Shown here one piece after another: positions 35,394 to 45,982 of a stretch of 64,000 bases of DNA. Below the pieces are notes generated by a model that saw only the letters and a program-made list of their open reading frames with translations, had not been told where the DNA came from and searched no databases. The position numbers and the translations under genes were made by a program. The DNA is from Xenopus tropicalis (Eukaryota; Chordata; Amphibia; Anura; Pipidae): the NCBI RefSeq assembly GCF_000004195.4, contig NC_030683.2:83415410-83479409 (forward strand), in the 5' to 3' direction. Each line of letters starts with the position of its first letter. Position 1 is the stretch's first letter.

Positions 35394-35675
35394 TTGGCAC
35401 GTGGTACTACTCGTTGCCCATGGTTACATCTGTGCTATTGCTGAAAACAAACCTGAAAATGACTTGCCATATTATAACATTATGATCACCGCAAGTAAAA
35501 ATGGCTTAATCGGGGGAGAATGCAAAGTGAGGCATTCCAGTATTTAAGTGGGATCGTCACTTATAATATGTTTTTGTTATAGTTAATGTTCTGCTATGGA
35601 AAGTCATTTTCAGGAGGTTTGTTTTCCACGGCAGCACAGATTTAACCATGGCCAACAAATCTTACCATGTGCCAT
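35394..35675. mobile_element. MITE with about 90-bp imperfect inverted arms
   Basis: TTGGCACGTGGTA, GCCCATGGTTACATCTGTGC and AAAACAAACCTGAAAATGAC at the left return inverted at the right as GTCATTTTCAGGAGGTTTGT, GCACAGATTTAACCATGGCC and TTACCATGTGCCA. The loop (about 35490-35570) is unique. There is no coding capacity and no clear duplication. Confidence 0.78.
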
Positions 35676-36275
35676 TGCCTTTAGCTGTTGGTTGTGGGAA
35701 GACGCCATGTATACTGTAATGCAAATACTCAAAGATGCGTTACATCTCTGATGGGAAATAATTTGCATGTGGCCGCATCCTTTATTAACAAGACACTGAC
35801 ATTTTTTTTTAGTTTGGTTTTAACTTGCATTATTTTCCCTCACATGGAAAAAATACCCTGCAATACCCCCATGCATTGCAAAGACTCCAAAATGCATAAA
35901 ATGCTACAGACAGGAATACAACAACATTATCTTGCATTCTTTCCAAGGACATAGTGGATATATAACTGTGAAAATGGTGCACATACCTTATTATAGGATC
36001 CACCTTTAGCCTTTTGCTTTAAAAACAAGAAATGGGACTTACTAAAAAAAAAGCTTGCCACTGTCTTTTTATCTCTCTGTCAGCCAAAGGGTCATAATCT
36101 CATATCTACAGATTAAACCATTAAAACTGCTGAAAATTCACCTTGATACACTAAATTATAGTGTAACATGGAGCAAGAAATAACTATATCTCACTTCTCT
36201 CTCTCCTTTAACAAAAATAAATGAGAGGAGCAGCTGAGCAGGGACATGGAAAGCTATATAATAACAGATACAAGA
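35676..36275. other. No gene recognised
   Basis: AT-rich. The 88-codon frame at 35688-35954 begins inside the MITE end and has no domain. Confidence 0.45.
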
Positions 36276-36321
36276 ATCTATCTATCTATCATCTATCTAT
36301 CTATCTATCTATCTATCATCT
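36276..36321. repeat. (ATCT)n microsatellite
   Basis: Tetranucleotide run with one ATC interruption. A second, similar run is at 36640-36702. Confidence 0.95.
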
Positions 36322-36639
36322 TTTGTCTGTCCGTCTTCAGGCTTGTATTAGAATCCCATTATTAGAATTTTTATTCTGCTTTAGTTCCCCCTAATGGTAG
36401 AGACTGGTAAATCTTCCTCTTCCCTGTACTTATTAAAAAAAATTTTAATTGAGAAAATGTGTGTCATTTACTGAAAGCATATGGGGCAGAGTTAAAAATG
36501 CCTATTAAATAATCTGAAATAAAATGGATGTACAGCAGAATATGAGAATATGGCTTTTTGTTATAATAATTGGGTATTGTTTGTTTTGTGAAACAGAGGG
36601 AATGTAAAGATACACTGGTCTATCTATATGAATATCAAC

Positions 36640-36702
36640 CAGTCTATCTATTATCTATCTATCTATCATCTATCTATCTATCTGTCTATCTATCTAATCT
36701 AT
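36640..36702. repeat. (TATC)n microsatellite
   Basis: Imperfect run with TCATC and TGTC interruptions, similar to 8274-8327 and 36276-36321. Confidence 0.95.
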
Positions 36703-36770
36703 CCATGCAAACATACACCTGACAGTGCCTCTAAGAAGATGCTCAGAGTTAGTACTAAACAGCTAGTGAG

Positions 36771-37047
36771 TAGTGATGAGTGAATTTTTTCACCAGGCAT
36801 GGCTTTGCAGTGAAATTCCGCATTTTGCCATTGGTAAATTCTTTCGATAAATGGGTGCAAAACAGAAAATTTGTGTTTGTGTCAAAAAAGTTGCGGTCGC
36901 GCCAAAAGTTGTGGTTGCATAAAAAAAAGTCGGGTTGCATAAAAAAAGATCATGTAATAAATCACGTTTCATGAATGTTTCACCGTTTTGCAAATTTTTC
37001 TGAAGTTTCACCTATTTTTCAGTGAACGACAGATCCGATTATCACTA
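36771..37047. mobile_element. hAT-like MITE (copy D)
   Basis: TAGTGATGAGTGAATTTTTT at the left. The right end ATCCGATTATCACTA is the inverse terminus. The flanks CTAGTGAG and CTGCTGAG agree at 6 of 8 bases. The CACCAGGCATGG segment, which sits near the right end of copies A-C, is at the left here, so this copy lies in the opposite orientation. Confidence 0.8.
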
Positions 37048-37055
37048 CTGCTGAG

Positions 37056-38900
37056 GACTCCAGCTAAGGTAGAAGGATGATATTGAATGATATGGCTAGA
37101 ATAGTTTATGGGTTCTCTCTGGGATTAAAACTCGCAGCAATCTGTGGCTGTATGGATTCAGCAATGTCCTTTCTAAGACAAAAGGCTGCCAGGGGCTGCT
37201 GGGAGCTATAGTGTAGCAAGCACTCTGCCTGATCCCCAGAAAAATTTAAATGCAAATTAAAATGCTGCATTGGTTTAGGCTTCTTGTCTTCCATATGACC
37301 CCCACAATGTCTGTTATGCCTGCCACCCATCTCCAATCAAATGCCTTTTCTTACAGGTTTTATGTCTTTGTCTGACTAGTAAAATAACCCCCAGAATTAA
37401 ATTTATCAGCGATGGTGAATTCAGGACCAGAGGAGAGATAATCAAATTGGATTAGTTAGTTTCAGACTTCAGTGCTTTTTGTTTGGTCTAGATTATCAGA
37501 ATCGTTATTAGATAAGCTTGAATTGGCAACATTTGTAGGTGCTGCAAGTAGCTACGTGATATCCATCTGTAAAAAACTCTCTGCTCCCTGCGGCTGCTGG
37601 AGAGAAAATGCCAAGCTCAGCTCACACAACCTGGGGTAATTGTCTTTCAGTGCATTACTCATCAGCGGTGGTTTTAAATAAACAGGTCATTGTAATATTG
37701 CTGAATGGGGGAAAAAATAATTGATATCTTTAAATGCCATGCGTCTGAAATGTTTTCTGAAGTGATCCTGGAAAATTAAACACACACACACAAAATTAGC
37801 TGGCATTAGCTACCGAAAGGAAAGATATTATCAATTCTAAAGGAATATACAGTATAAAGACAATATCTTTACATATTACCCTCTAGGATGAAATCCTGTA
37901 ACCCCAGGTGAGCCAATAGCAACCCATAAGCTGCACAGGGCCTCTTATACAAAGAGCAGACAAAGTGCAAAATAGGTGCAAACCATCGTGGGTTTTTTTT
38001 TCTTTTTTACCAGCAATACATAGCATAAACCATATATTGCACATTTCTAAAGCAATTTAATCTACTACATAATTAAAAATAATCTTCAAATGTCAAAAAA
38101 AGGAAAATGTGTTTTTTTTTGTTTTTTTTTTAAATAGTGAAAGCACAAATGAATTATTTCAATGCAATAATTACATAAAAATACAAGTTAGTTATATGTT
38201 GTGTAGAATTCCCTTTTCCACTTTTTAAGCCGAAAAAGCAGAATTTCATTATTGGCTCCCTCTAGATTTTATTCTGGTAGTTTAACATTTCATTTAATTT
38301 AAATAAAATGAATATTTGCAAACAAACCTCTCACTGTGCTTCCTCTGGGAGGGCTTCTTGTCTTACAGCTAATATGTATAGAAAGGTTGGTAAACTGTCC
38401 CACTTGTCCTCACTCACAAAGCTTTCTTGAGCTGGCTGTAGATAAAGTATATACATATTTTTTGTATGTACAATTTGTACATCATTTGATATAGTTTTTG
38501 TCCTTTCTAATTACAGGCATTTTCACAGCAAATAAACTAGCAACATCAATAAAATACTTCTTCCCCATGAAGACTGCTAGATATCGCTGTTGTAACTATA
38601 GAGGTAGTAGACCATGTGGGGGGGGGGGTCAAGGGACAGTAGGGGGGCTGTACCAATGGTGTTTGCTTCTTTGCTTCCTCTATAATTGTATAGAAAGCTC
38701 TCCCTACCCAGCCACTCTCCTGCCTGAGCAAGTGGCTGTGGAGCAGGGGACATGAGCGGGCAGACAGCTATTGGGGGACCGGGTAGAGGTCGATGTGTAT
38801 GCCAGGCCCCACTAAAGATTTATGGGGGGAGTAGTAGTTATGCCACTTCTAGGTATAATGTCTACTTTAAAAAATGCAAAAGAACATGGGGAATAACAAG
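37056..38900. other. Unique AT-rich stretch, possible regulatory DNA
   Basis: No gene. 37560-37800 is free of simple repeats and rich in ATTA/ATTG words (for example TCATTGTAATATTGCTGAAT), so it could be conserved non-coding DNA (inference). The remainder holds homopolymer runs (G9 at 38619) and AT-rich sequence. Confidence 0.3.
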
Positions 38901-38936
38901 CTATCCTAATAGACAAACAATAAAGTAGGAAAGTCT

Positions 38937-39185
38937 AAATCACTGGGGGGGGGGGGGGCTGACAAAAGTTTGGCACCATCCAGTGATTGCAATAGCTGTT
39001 ACCCCAGGCCTGTGTTCACTAGAGTGAAAGAGCCAGATTTTGGATGGCAACAAGGATCTTCTGCAGAAATACCCTGAACCAGTGCAATTTTTAGCAAACA
39101 GGAGCACTGACCCAGGGTATCAGGTAAGTGATTTAAATTACTGGAGGGTACCTAACATTTTGGCACCCCCCAGTGATTTAAACTT
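38937..39185. repeat. Diverged copy of the 12070 MITE family
   Basis: AATCACTGGGGGG...GGCACCATCCAGTGATT at the left and ACTGGAGGGTACC, GGCACCCCCCAGTGATTTAA at the right, with CCAGGCCTGTG / ACCCAGGGTATCAGGTAAG inside. It contains a G15 tract (38944-38958). Confidence 0.6.
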
Positions 39186-41130
39186 TCTTTCTCCTTTAAC
39201 ACTAAGCATAGCAAATATATTAATGAATTTGGAAGCAAAGCACTGGTACTCTGGTTCATTCAGGTACATCCTTTGGTAGTATTTTTTAAAATGTAGTACT
39301 ATCACTTGTTCTTTCACTGACCACTGAAAAAAATTAAACACAACAACAAAAATATGCATGCATGTTATGCCATTGGGTGCCCATAGTGATGTTTATCAAG
39401 GATGTTGATACTGCTTGTTTCTGAAGCATTCAGTAATTGGTGCACTGCACAAGCTTCTCTAGGCACAATGCATCAGCTATATTGGTGCAGTTTCTTATTA
39501 TACTGTCTGTTTCCAGTCCTTTTTCTGGGTCACATATAGCACATCAATTTGCAGTCAATTCTCTCTGGATAATGCAAAAGATCTTTCTGTGACTCAAATT
39601 TCTTATATAACTATTCAGTTAGAAATGGTACCATGTAGACAGTATTCCACCATGATTTCTCCATAAAGAAAATCAGCCACATCAGTTAAAATACTGTAAA
39701 AAAATGTTTTTAGGGCATCTAACCTTAGCACTTTATAAGCCTTATCTAGACCAGGAAGTTCTTCCCTTAGGCACGTACAGTATCTACTTACTCCCATAGT
39801 CAGGTTCAGAATCTATGAAGCAGACTACTAAGCTATCTTCTTCTATAAGAGAAAAACACTAGGGATCATTTACGTCCAGATGTGGAGAAACCCTGGAGTT
39901 GCCACCACCTTACAGAGGTAATTTGCACACCAACTTGAGACAGAGGACATTTCTCTTGATGCAATTGTGCTGCGCTTACTGTGCATCTGGCCCAGGGCAG
40001 TTGCATTAAGAAAATTGCCTGTTTGAATCCACAATGACACTGGAATTCTGAAGAAAAAAAAAATGCTGCCTTTCTATTAGATGATTTACATATAAGAACA
40101 GGGAATTAATTTGTTCCTGGCATATCACATCTTTTTTTTTTTCTTCTGGGTTTTTTATGGCACTTAATTTATATTTGCCTTTTCTATTTTATCTTTTCCT
40201 GATTTTGCTTTTGAAGCTTTATGTTTTTTCATGTTTTATATTCTTTGTTGCTTCTGACTAATAAGCCCTGGCATGCCTGACATAAGCAAATTAAAGGCCC
40301 TCTTGCTTTCTTGCTGTTTCAGTGCTCACCTATTTATGCATTCAGTTATATTTGTTCATTTATACATTTTCCCAAATGGTGTATACAACTTTTGTATGCA
40401 TCACGAACCATTCCAAATTGCTGTGTTTCTTCCTTTCTTCCCTGAATTCTTCATCCCAACTGACTGACATTTTGTAACTGTGAAGTAAAATTCCCCAAAC
40501 AAAGCAAATCAATGTAATTGTCCTTATATAAAAACTCTTTCAAAATGGAACATGGTCTGGTCACTAGAATGCCATAACTTTATATAGTAAAGCCTCCCTT
40601 TGAGATCTTAAAAGCTCCTTAACAGTGTGGCACAAGGAATATTTTGAAAACCTGACCCAACATAAATACTTGCCAATTGTAATCAGTCTTTGGAAGTTCA
40701 ATGTGTTTAATAGATATAAGATATGTAAATCTATTGCAGAGACATAACCCATTTCCGGAATACCCCAGAACCCAAGGATTCTGGACAATTTATTTTAATA
40801 GAATGTTTACAAATGAATCATACATTTAATTAAATACTTTTACACCTTTAGCCTTGTGTGTAAGCCAGCCATATAGACTCTTCTCTAATTATAGTCAGCT
40901 TAGTCATGTACTTGGGCACAGTCTCATGGCAAGTGGAAGCAAGTAAACCACTCAAGCAAAAAAGCTAAGAAATTATGATATTATGATTAGAAATGTTGCT
41001 GCCATGGATAGACAACAGGGTTAGGTTATAGGCTATGTCAGTATTTGAGTTGACTTAACCTTCTACATCACATAAATATATTTAGTTTATGACAATTAAT
41101 TAGCACAACTGAAGTTAGAATTAAACCAGA
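39186..41130. other. AT-rich non-coding stretch
   Basis: Neither a gene nor a defined repeat was found. Several T-rich runs are near 40130-40250. Confidence 0.45.
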
Positions 41131-41131
41131 G

Positions 41132-41471
41132 CCAGTCATGAGCAAAACTGCTCCACTGAAAAATTTGTCAAAATGTTGTCAAATGCATTGGAGTTAATGG
41201 GAAATTCTTGCTAATTTGTCTTGCACCAAATGCATTGTAGTCAGTGGGATTTTTTTTTCTGTATTTTTCTTGTTTCAAAAATATTGGAGTCAATTGGCAT
41301 TTTTCTAGTGTTTTTTTTCCTGTGTAAAAAAAACAAAACACGATTTATTTTTATGATAAAACAAAAAGGAAGCCAAAAATTCACTGAATGGCAAAAGATT
41401 TGCCACTTGTGAAAACCCAAATTTCACTGCAAATCTGTATCAGGCAAAAAATGTATTCATCCTTCTCATCA
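41132..41471. repeat. Degenerate TAGTGATGAG-family MITE (copy E)
   Basis: The left terminus CAGTCATGAGCAAAACTGC and the right-end text CAGGCAAAAAATGTATTCATCC, then TTCTCATCAG, follow the family layout but with many substitutions. TSD not recognisable. Confidence 0.55.
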
Positions 41472-42555
41472 GAGCAAACTGACTAATTAACATGACATAA
41501 ATGGCACCATTCTAAATAAGTTTTGTTATCGCCTATGTCCTTAACATGGAAGAGCAACAGTCTAAATATGTATTTTTCTTTATTTAGGTCTTTATTGGGG
41601 TCTCCTAGATTACAAAAACATCCTAAAATATAAGCAACTTCTAACATAAATGATCGTTGAAGAATATGGTAGGAATAAGGTCATATTATTAGATGAAGGG
41701 TTAAGGTCACACCATTTATAAAACAAATGTATTTGTTTGGCAATACACTTTACATTCTTACTTCTTTGAAGTGGAGCACCCTCCAGATATTTTATTCCAA
41801 CAGAAGAAAGCACTACTTACAGCTTTATTTATGAATCAAAATTTATCAAAGATCTTTGCTGCAAGATAAATGCAGGGCATTTTCCCAAAATATCATACTT
41901 TTATCTTACTGTATGACTCTGCTATGCTTTAAAATGCAAATTATAAACCAAGTAACTGTGTTTAATAGGCCATCCAGCCATTTACCCATTGCTCTTTTCT
42001 AGAGGACCTGTGCCAAATTATGTGTGTGAGCAAATGGTCCTTCTGTGGATACATAGGATAGAGTAAAACAGCAAGTGTGAAAAAAGCAAAACAGTGTGCA
42101 ACGTACAGTACTAAACACTTGCTTTGTGCAGTCTGTTTCCCTCATGCTATCAGCCTGGTTCAGCCCCTCCAATTAGTTACCATGATACTGCTGATCTGAC
42201 AGAACCAAGTCATGCTCCACAGCATCTCTGCATCAGGGTAAGCACTGCATGTGACTAGAACACAGAAAAACACTTTCCTTCTGGGACAGAAAATAATCAA
42301 GGCTCTCCCAGATGACAACTGTCTCCAAATGTACATTACTGTATGACAGGCCAGATTTAATTAGAATTAGAATAGAATTCTGGAGCGCGTGGGTCCTGAT
42401 ATTGTTTTTACATCATACTGAATTACATCCCAAACGCATTAGTTGGCTGTGCCCGCTTTATTTTCTAGTCCTCCATATACTTAATCTGTACTTGAACTAT
42501 ATTCTGCATCTTTAGGTCCCTGTAACTACTCTCTTTGTGGCAAAAGGTAATTTGA
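41472..42555. other. No gene recognised
   Basis: Non-coding. The short frames lack domains. Confidence 0.4.
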
Positions 42556-42559
42556 GTTC

Positions 42560-42880
42560 AGTTCTATCTTTGGCACTATCTGCAAGAAGTTTGTATGTTT
42601 TCCTGCTGGGGTCCTGAGTTTGATCCCAGCTTGGGCACTACCTGCAAGAAGTTTGTATGTTCTCCCTGTGTCTGCGTGGGTTTCCTTCATGTGCTCCAGT
42701 TTCCATTCACACTACAAAAACTTGTAGGCAGGTTAATTGGCTACTGATAAAAATTGTCGCCGCTGTGCATGAATCTGATAGGGGCCTTAAACTGTAAGCT
42801 CCACTGGGGCAGGGACTGATTGAATGGTGTAAAGCACTGCGAAAAATGTATATAAATACAGGTAATAAATACATTTGTGG
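42560..42880 (+). mobile_element. SINE-like element with L2-type 3' tail
   Basis: GTTTGATCCCAGCTTGGGCA and AGTTTGTATGTTCTCCCTGT GTCTGCGTGGGTTTCC match the body of SINE/L2-related repeats that I recognise from fish and frogs. The tail, ACTGTAAGCTCCACTGGGGC through GTAAAGCACTGCG and TATATAAATAC, has the same design as the 3' UTR of the L2 at 55.88-56.1 kb on the minus strand (AGTAAGCTCTTCGGGGC, CAGCGCTGCG, TTTATAAATAAAG). A 44-bp piece (GCACTA...TGTATGTT) is duplicated at 42571-42600 and 42627-42661. Confidence 0.65.
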
Positions 42881-42933
42881 CCTTTCTCTGCACAAAGCAA
42901 TCTAATCTGGCAATGAGTCTCCAGTGGTCATTT

Positions 42934-42990
42934 GTAGTGATGGGCAAATAAATCGGCAGGCATGGATTCACAGCGAAAAAGCAGTTTGTT
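42934..42990 (+). repeat. Terminal fragment of the TAGTGATGAG MITE family
   Basis: TAGTGATGGGCAAATAAATC and GGCAGGCATGGATTCACAGC match one end. The rest is missing. Confidence 0.55.
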
Positions 42991-43713
42991 CTCTTTGAGG
43001 ATTTTTATGATTCTTTTCTTTGTATATTAGATCTGGGGTATCATTAGCTGTTCACTGGCATTACACCCCCAATGTATGTATGTTGGCAGGAGCCTGCAAA
43101 ATAAGCCACATCAAATGTATTATTATTATCAGGCAATACAACTGCAGACATTTGCAAACACCAATAAGTAAGAAGCAAAATAAAGCATGGTAGTCTAGAC
43201 TTCATTCCAACAAGGAGGCTGTTTATAGCAATATGGGGGTTAAACAGCAAAGATGGAATGTTTACAGAAATTCTTTTGGAGCCCATAATACAGAATATAG
43301 ATTTGCTGTATGTTGAAGGAATTAGTGTCCCTTCAGTTTGTATTGAATCTAACAAGTCAGTTTAAAGCTTGCACAAAGTCTGCAAGCAAACAAGTGTTTA
43401 CCTTTAAGAACAAAAGAACGGCATGTTGCTCAAAAGTGGCACATGATACAGAGGTTACCATGGAGATGAGAGGAAACAGTCTCCCAAAAAGCACTTTCTG
43501 TGCACTTTAGTTTGCCTGATTGCAGGCCTGTTATTAGTACTAGGCTTACTTTAGGGATTTATAGGACAATGATTACTCTCAACAGAGTGATTGTTGTCTT
43601 TAGTATCCTGGAAATGCCTTTTTGTTATTTTTGGCTCACATTTAAATTATATGTGTGATTCTTACCTCAGTAAAAGTTAAAATGATCCAGAAAAGGTTTT
43701 TTTTTCACAAAAA

Positions 43714-43717
<4 letters not shown>
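42991..43717. other. No gene recognised
   Basis: Unique DNA upstream of the (TA)n target of the Penelope-like element. The 103-codon minus frame at 43044-43355 has no domain. Confidence 0.45.

Positions 43718-43760
<43 letters not shown>
43718..43760. repeat. (TA)n microsatellite, left flank of Penelope insertion
   Basis: An uninterrupted TA run directly abuts the left end of the element. A shorter TA run abuts its right end (49355-49381). The element appears to have inserted into the array, so the TA repeats serve as the flanks. Confidence 0.95.
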
Positions 43761-43765
<5 letters not shown>

Positions 43766-44374
43766 TGTAAGGAAAGGCCAGCACTCACAGGGCTTATAAT
43801 AAATCAAACAGGAAAAATAAAGGTATTTAAGGCAAAAAATAAAGCATGGTTTTTTATTTATCCGACGTTTCAGTTCCAAACAGGAACTTTCATCAGGGAG
43901 AACAGCACTGTGCATGTACAAACAAATTTAAAGGTACAAGATGGCGCCAAAACCACGTTGCTAGGCAACCACCTACTCACACAAATTGTCAAAAACATAA
44001 ACACAACAAAAAAGCAAAACAAAGGAAAGGGGAATTGAGCGCAAAGGCATAAAAATATTGTTGCATAACTCACTGAATGGAAACTGCTATAGGGACATAC
44101 AGCTACCCAGTTCCCCAATGCACCGACCGATCGAAGCAGCACTCACCAGGTCACAACCAGGCAACATAAAGGCAAGCGGGAGGCAGCAAGCGGGTCCCGG
44201 TTCCCCAATCTCCAAAAGTCCCTTGTGCCATACAGACGGGCCATGCGAGCAGGTCCATGTCAGTTAGCAGGCGCGCCGTGGCAGGCGCGTTGCCTAGCAA
44301 CCAGAGCTAGCGGCGGCTCTCCCCGACGCTCAGAGTTTAGTAGGAAGTAATAGTTAGACCAATGGGAGCCACCC
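43761..44374 (-). repeat. Pseudo-LTR, inverted copy
   Basis: Reverse complement of 48661-49282. It lacks the last 72 bp of the right copy (after CCTTACAATTTC). It contains the reverse-strand hammerhead motif. It abuts the direct copy through the junction GCCACC (44375-44380). Confidence 0.93.
43861..43899 (-). ncRNA. Hammerhead ribozyme motif (inverted LTR copy)
   Basis: The minus strand carries CTGATGA (43896-43890), a 6-bp stem II (AGTTCC/GGAACT, with one extra A before it), GAAAC and the cleavage triplet GTC (43866-43864), with stem I UCC/GGA. It is identical to the two plus-strand copies. In this orientation it would be transcribed only from the opposite strand. Confidence 0.85.
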
Positions 44375-44378
44375 GCCA

Positions 44379-44898
44379 CCGGGACCCGCTTGCTGCCTCC
44401 CGCTTGCCTTTATGTTGCCTGGTTGTGACCTGGTGAGTGCTGCTTCGATCGGTCGGTGCATTGGGGAACTGGGTAGCTGTATGTCCCTATAGCAGTTTCC
44501 ATTCAGTGAGTTATGCAACAATATCTTTATGCCTTTGCGCTCAATCCCCTTTTTCCCCTTTCCTTTGTTTTGCTTTTTTGTTGTGTTTATGTTTTTGACA
44601 ATTTGTGTGAGTAGGTGGTTGCCTAGCAACGTGGTTTTGGCGCCATCTTGTACCTTTAAATTTGTTTGTACATGCACAGTGCTGTTCTCCCTGATGAAAG
44701 TTCCTGTTTGGAACTGAAACGTCGGATAAATAAAAAACCATGCTTTATTTTTTGCCTTAAATACCTTTATTTTTCCTGTTTGATTTATTATAAGCCCTGT
44801 GAGTGCTGGCCTTTCCTTACAATTTCTGTATTTACTATTTGCAATAGCACCCAGGCATTCATCCCTTTGTAAGTGGTGTGCTGCCTTGTGGCTGGACT
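44379..44898 (+). repeat. Pseudo-LTR, direct left copy (5'-truncated)
   Basis: Matches 48835-49354 from CCGGGACCCGCTTGCTGCC to CTTGTGGCTGGACT. The first 174 bp of the full repeat are absent. After GGACT the left copy continues into element-specific sequence, whereas the right copy meets the (TA)n flank. Confidence 0.93.
44688..44726 (+). ncRNA. Hammerhead ribozyme motif (left direct LTR)
   Basis: The core is CTGATGA (44691-44697), stem II AGTTCC (44699-44704) with loop TGTTT and GGAACT, then GAAAC (44716-44720) followed at once by GTC (44721-44723), the predicted cut after the C. Stem I is TCC (44688-44690) with GGA (44724-44726). All invariant bases of the hammerhead core are present. Stem III is just A-C/G-U without a loop, so cleavage should need two molecules pairing through the self-complementary ACGU. 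Hammerhead motifs of this minimal type are described in Penelope-like elements. The self-cleavage of this copy is inferred. Confidence 0.88.
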
Positions 44899-45172
44899 GT
44901 TCATATTGGGTATAACTTTTTGCTGTACCCTGTTGGTATGCACCCACCATTTTGTACTTATTACATTATTCTTTGGATAGTGTATTTGTACCTTTTTCCT
45001 ATTGTTTGTTTTTGACTGCTGGCTTTGTTGGTTGGATAATACTTCTGTTCACAAGATGGTTTTTTTACTACTGCAACAGCACTACATGTGGCTGGCGGCC
45101 ATTTGATTGTTGTTTGTTCTACATGCCGGTAAATAGCACCAAGGGTCATCATCTCGTGTAGCACTGAAGGTT
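44899..45172 (+). other. Penelope 5' untranslated segment
   Basis: Lies between the direct left pseudo-LTR and the ATG of the first frame. GC about 40%. No ORF. It could carry the internal promoter (the pseudo-LTR is upstream and the element has no other candidate). No motif was identified with confidence. Confidence 0.5.
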
Positions 45173-45982
45173 ATGGAAGCTGGGAACTCACAAGCCGCAT
45201 TTGAAGTGGACACTAATAAGGACTTCACGTTCTCCATAGAGGATGTGGACAGGATCCTCTTCACAGAGACTCCTCTTGACTGTGCTGTGAGTAAACCTAA
45301 GATTGACATTTACCATGATATCCTCCATTTAAAGAAAAGGGAAGTGGATCTGCAACTGCATGGTGTTTTTCTCTCCAACTACCATAGACAGAAACTTATC
45401 CCTAGAGGGTTTCGGATCTCTAATATCCCCACCATTGGCCGTAACAACCCTGAGTTTTGTAGTAAATGGTGTGGGATCCTCAACCATTGCTCTTTTGATC
45501 TCTTACTACTTGTGATTGAACAGGTGGGCAAGGAACTGGTAAATGTTAGAAATGACATTAAAAGTCTGGAAGAGCTATACTTAGACTCATTGACCTCTGA
45601 CGATAGTAATGACTGGGTGAATAAGCTACAAATCAATATTGACAAGTATAAACAAGATCTGACCAGATTTAAACAGACTAAATTACGGAAAGTGACTGAT
45701 GACTATAAGAACAAAAGGGTATATGGTTGGCTCCTGGGATTGAGACCAGACAATAGATTCAAAGCTCCCTTGAGAAAGAAAAGATTACCAAAATCCCTCC
45801 TAACGGTGGATAGTTCTGATCAATCCACAGACTCAGACGGGGGGACTAACATTACTGTTGACAAGCCTTTTTTAGGGGTTACAACACGATCCCAAAGAGA
45901 CAGAGACAAAGAAAGAGACAGCACACCAGACGGGGGGGGCACAAACCCAAAGGGGAAACCACCGAAAGGAAGGAAAGCATAG
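45173..45982 (+). CDS. Penelope-like upstream protein/domain (ORF1)
   Basis: 269 codons from ATG to TAG. The role is unknown to me. It is the N-terminal region commonly placed before the RT in vertebrate Penelope-like elements. Features: an acidic start; a 'KKREVDLQLHG' and 'RQKLIPRGFRI' segment (about 55-83) typical of these N-termini (the IPRG box); a Cys/Trp-containing stretch (EFCSKWCGILNHCSFDLL, about 93-110); a helical, coiled-coil-like region rich in E/K/L (about 115-185); and a very basic tail (RKKRLPKS, then KGKPPKGRKA). The terminal 40 codons overlap an open stretch of the RT frame, and a G8 tract (45932-45939) lies in this overlap, so the two frames were probably one protein (see findings). 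Nucleic-acid binding by the basic tail is inference. Confidence 0.75.
   Translation: MEAGNSQAAFEVDTNKDFTFSIEDVDRILFTETPLDCAVSKPKIDIYHDILHLKKREVDLQLHGVFLSNYHRQKLIPRGFRISNIPTIGRNNPEFCSKWCGILNHCSFDLLLLVIEQVGKELVNVRNDIKSLEELYLDSLTSDDSNDWVNKLQINIDKYKQDLTRFKQTKLRKVTDDYKNKRVYGWLLGLRPDNRFKAPLRKKRLPKSLLTVDSSDQSTDSDGGTNITVDKPFLGVTTRSQRDRDKERDSTPDGGGTNPKGKPPKGRKA

Noticed and set aside
43655..44038. 127-codon frame with an Ile/Tyr run
   Set aside because: Spans the (TA)n microsatellite and antisense LTR. The repeat Tyr-Ile stretch is the TA array.
44354..44950. Minus-strand frame of 198 codons overlapping the left pseudo-LTR
   Set aside because: It is the antisense of the LTR (shared with 48768-49133), shows no domain, and its length follows from the repeat rather than selection.
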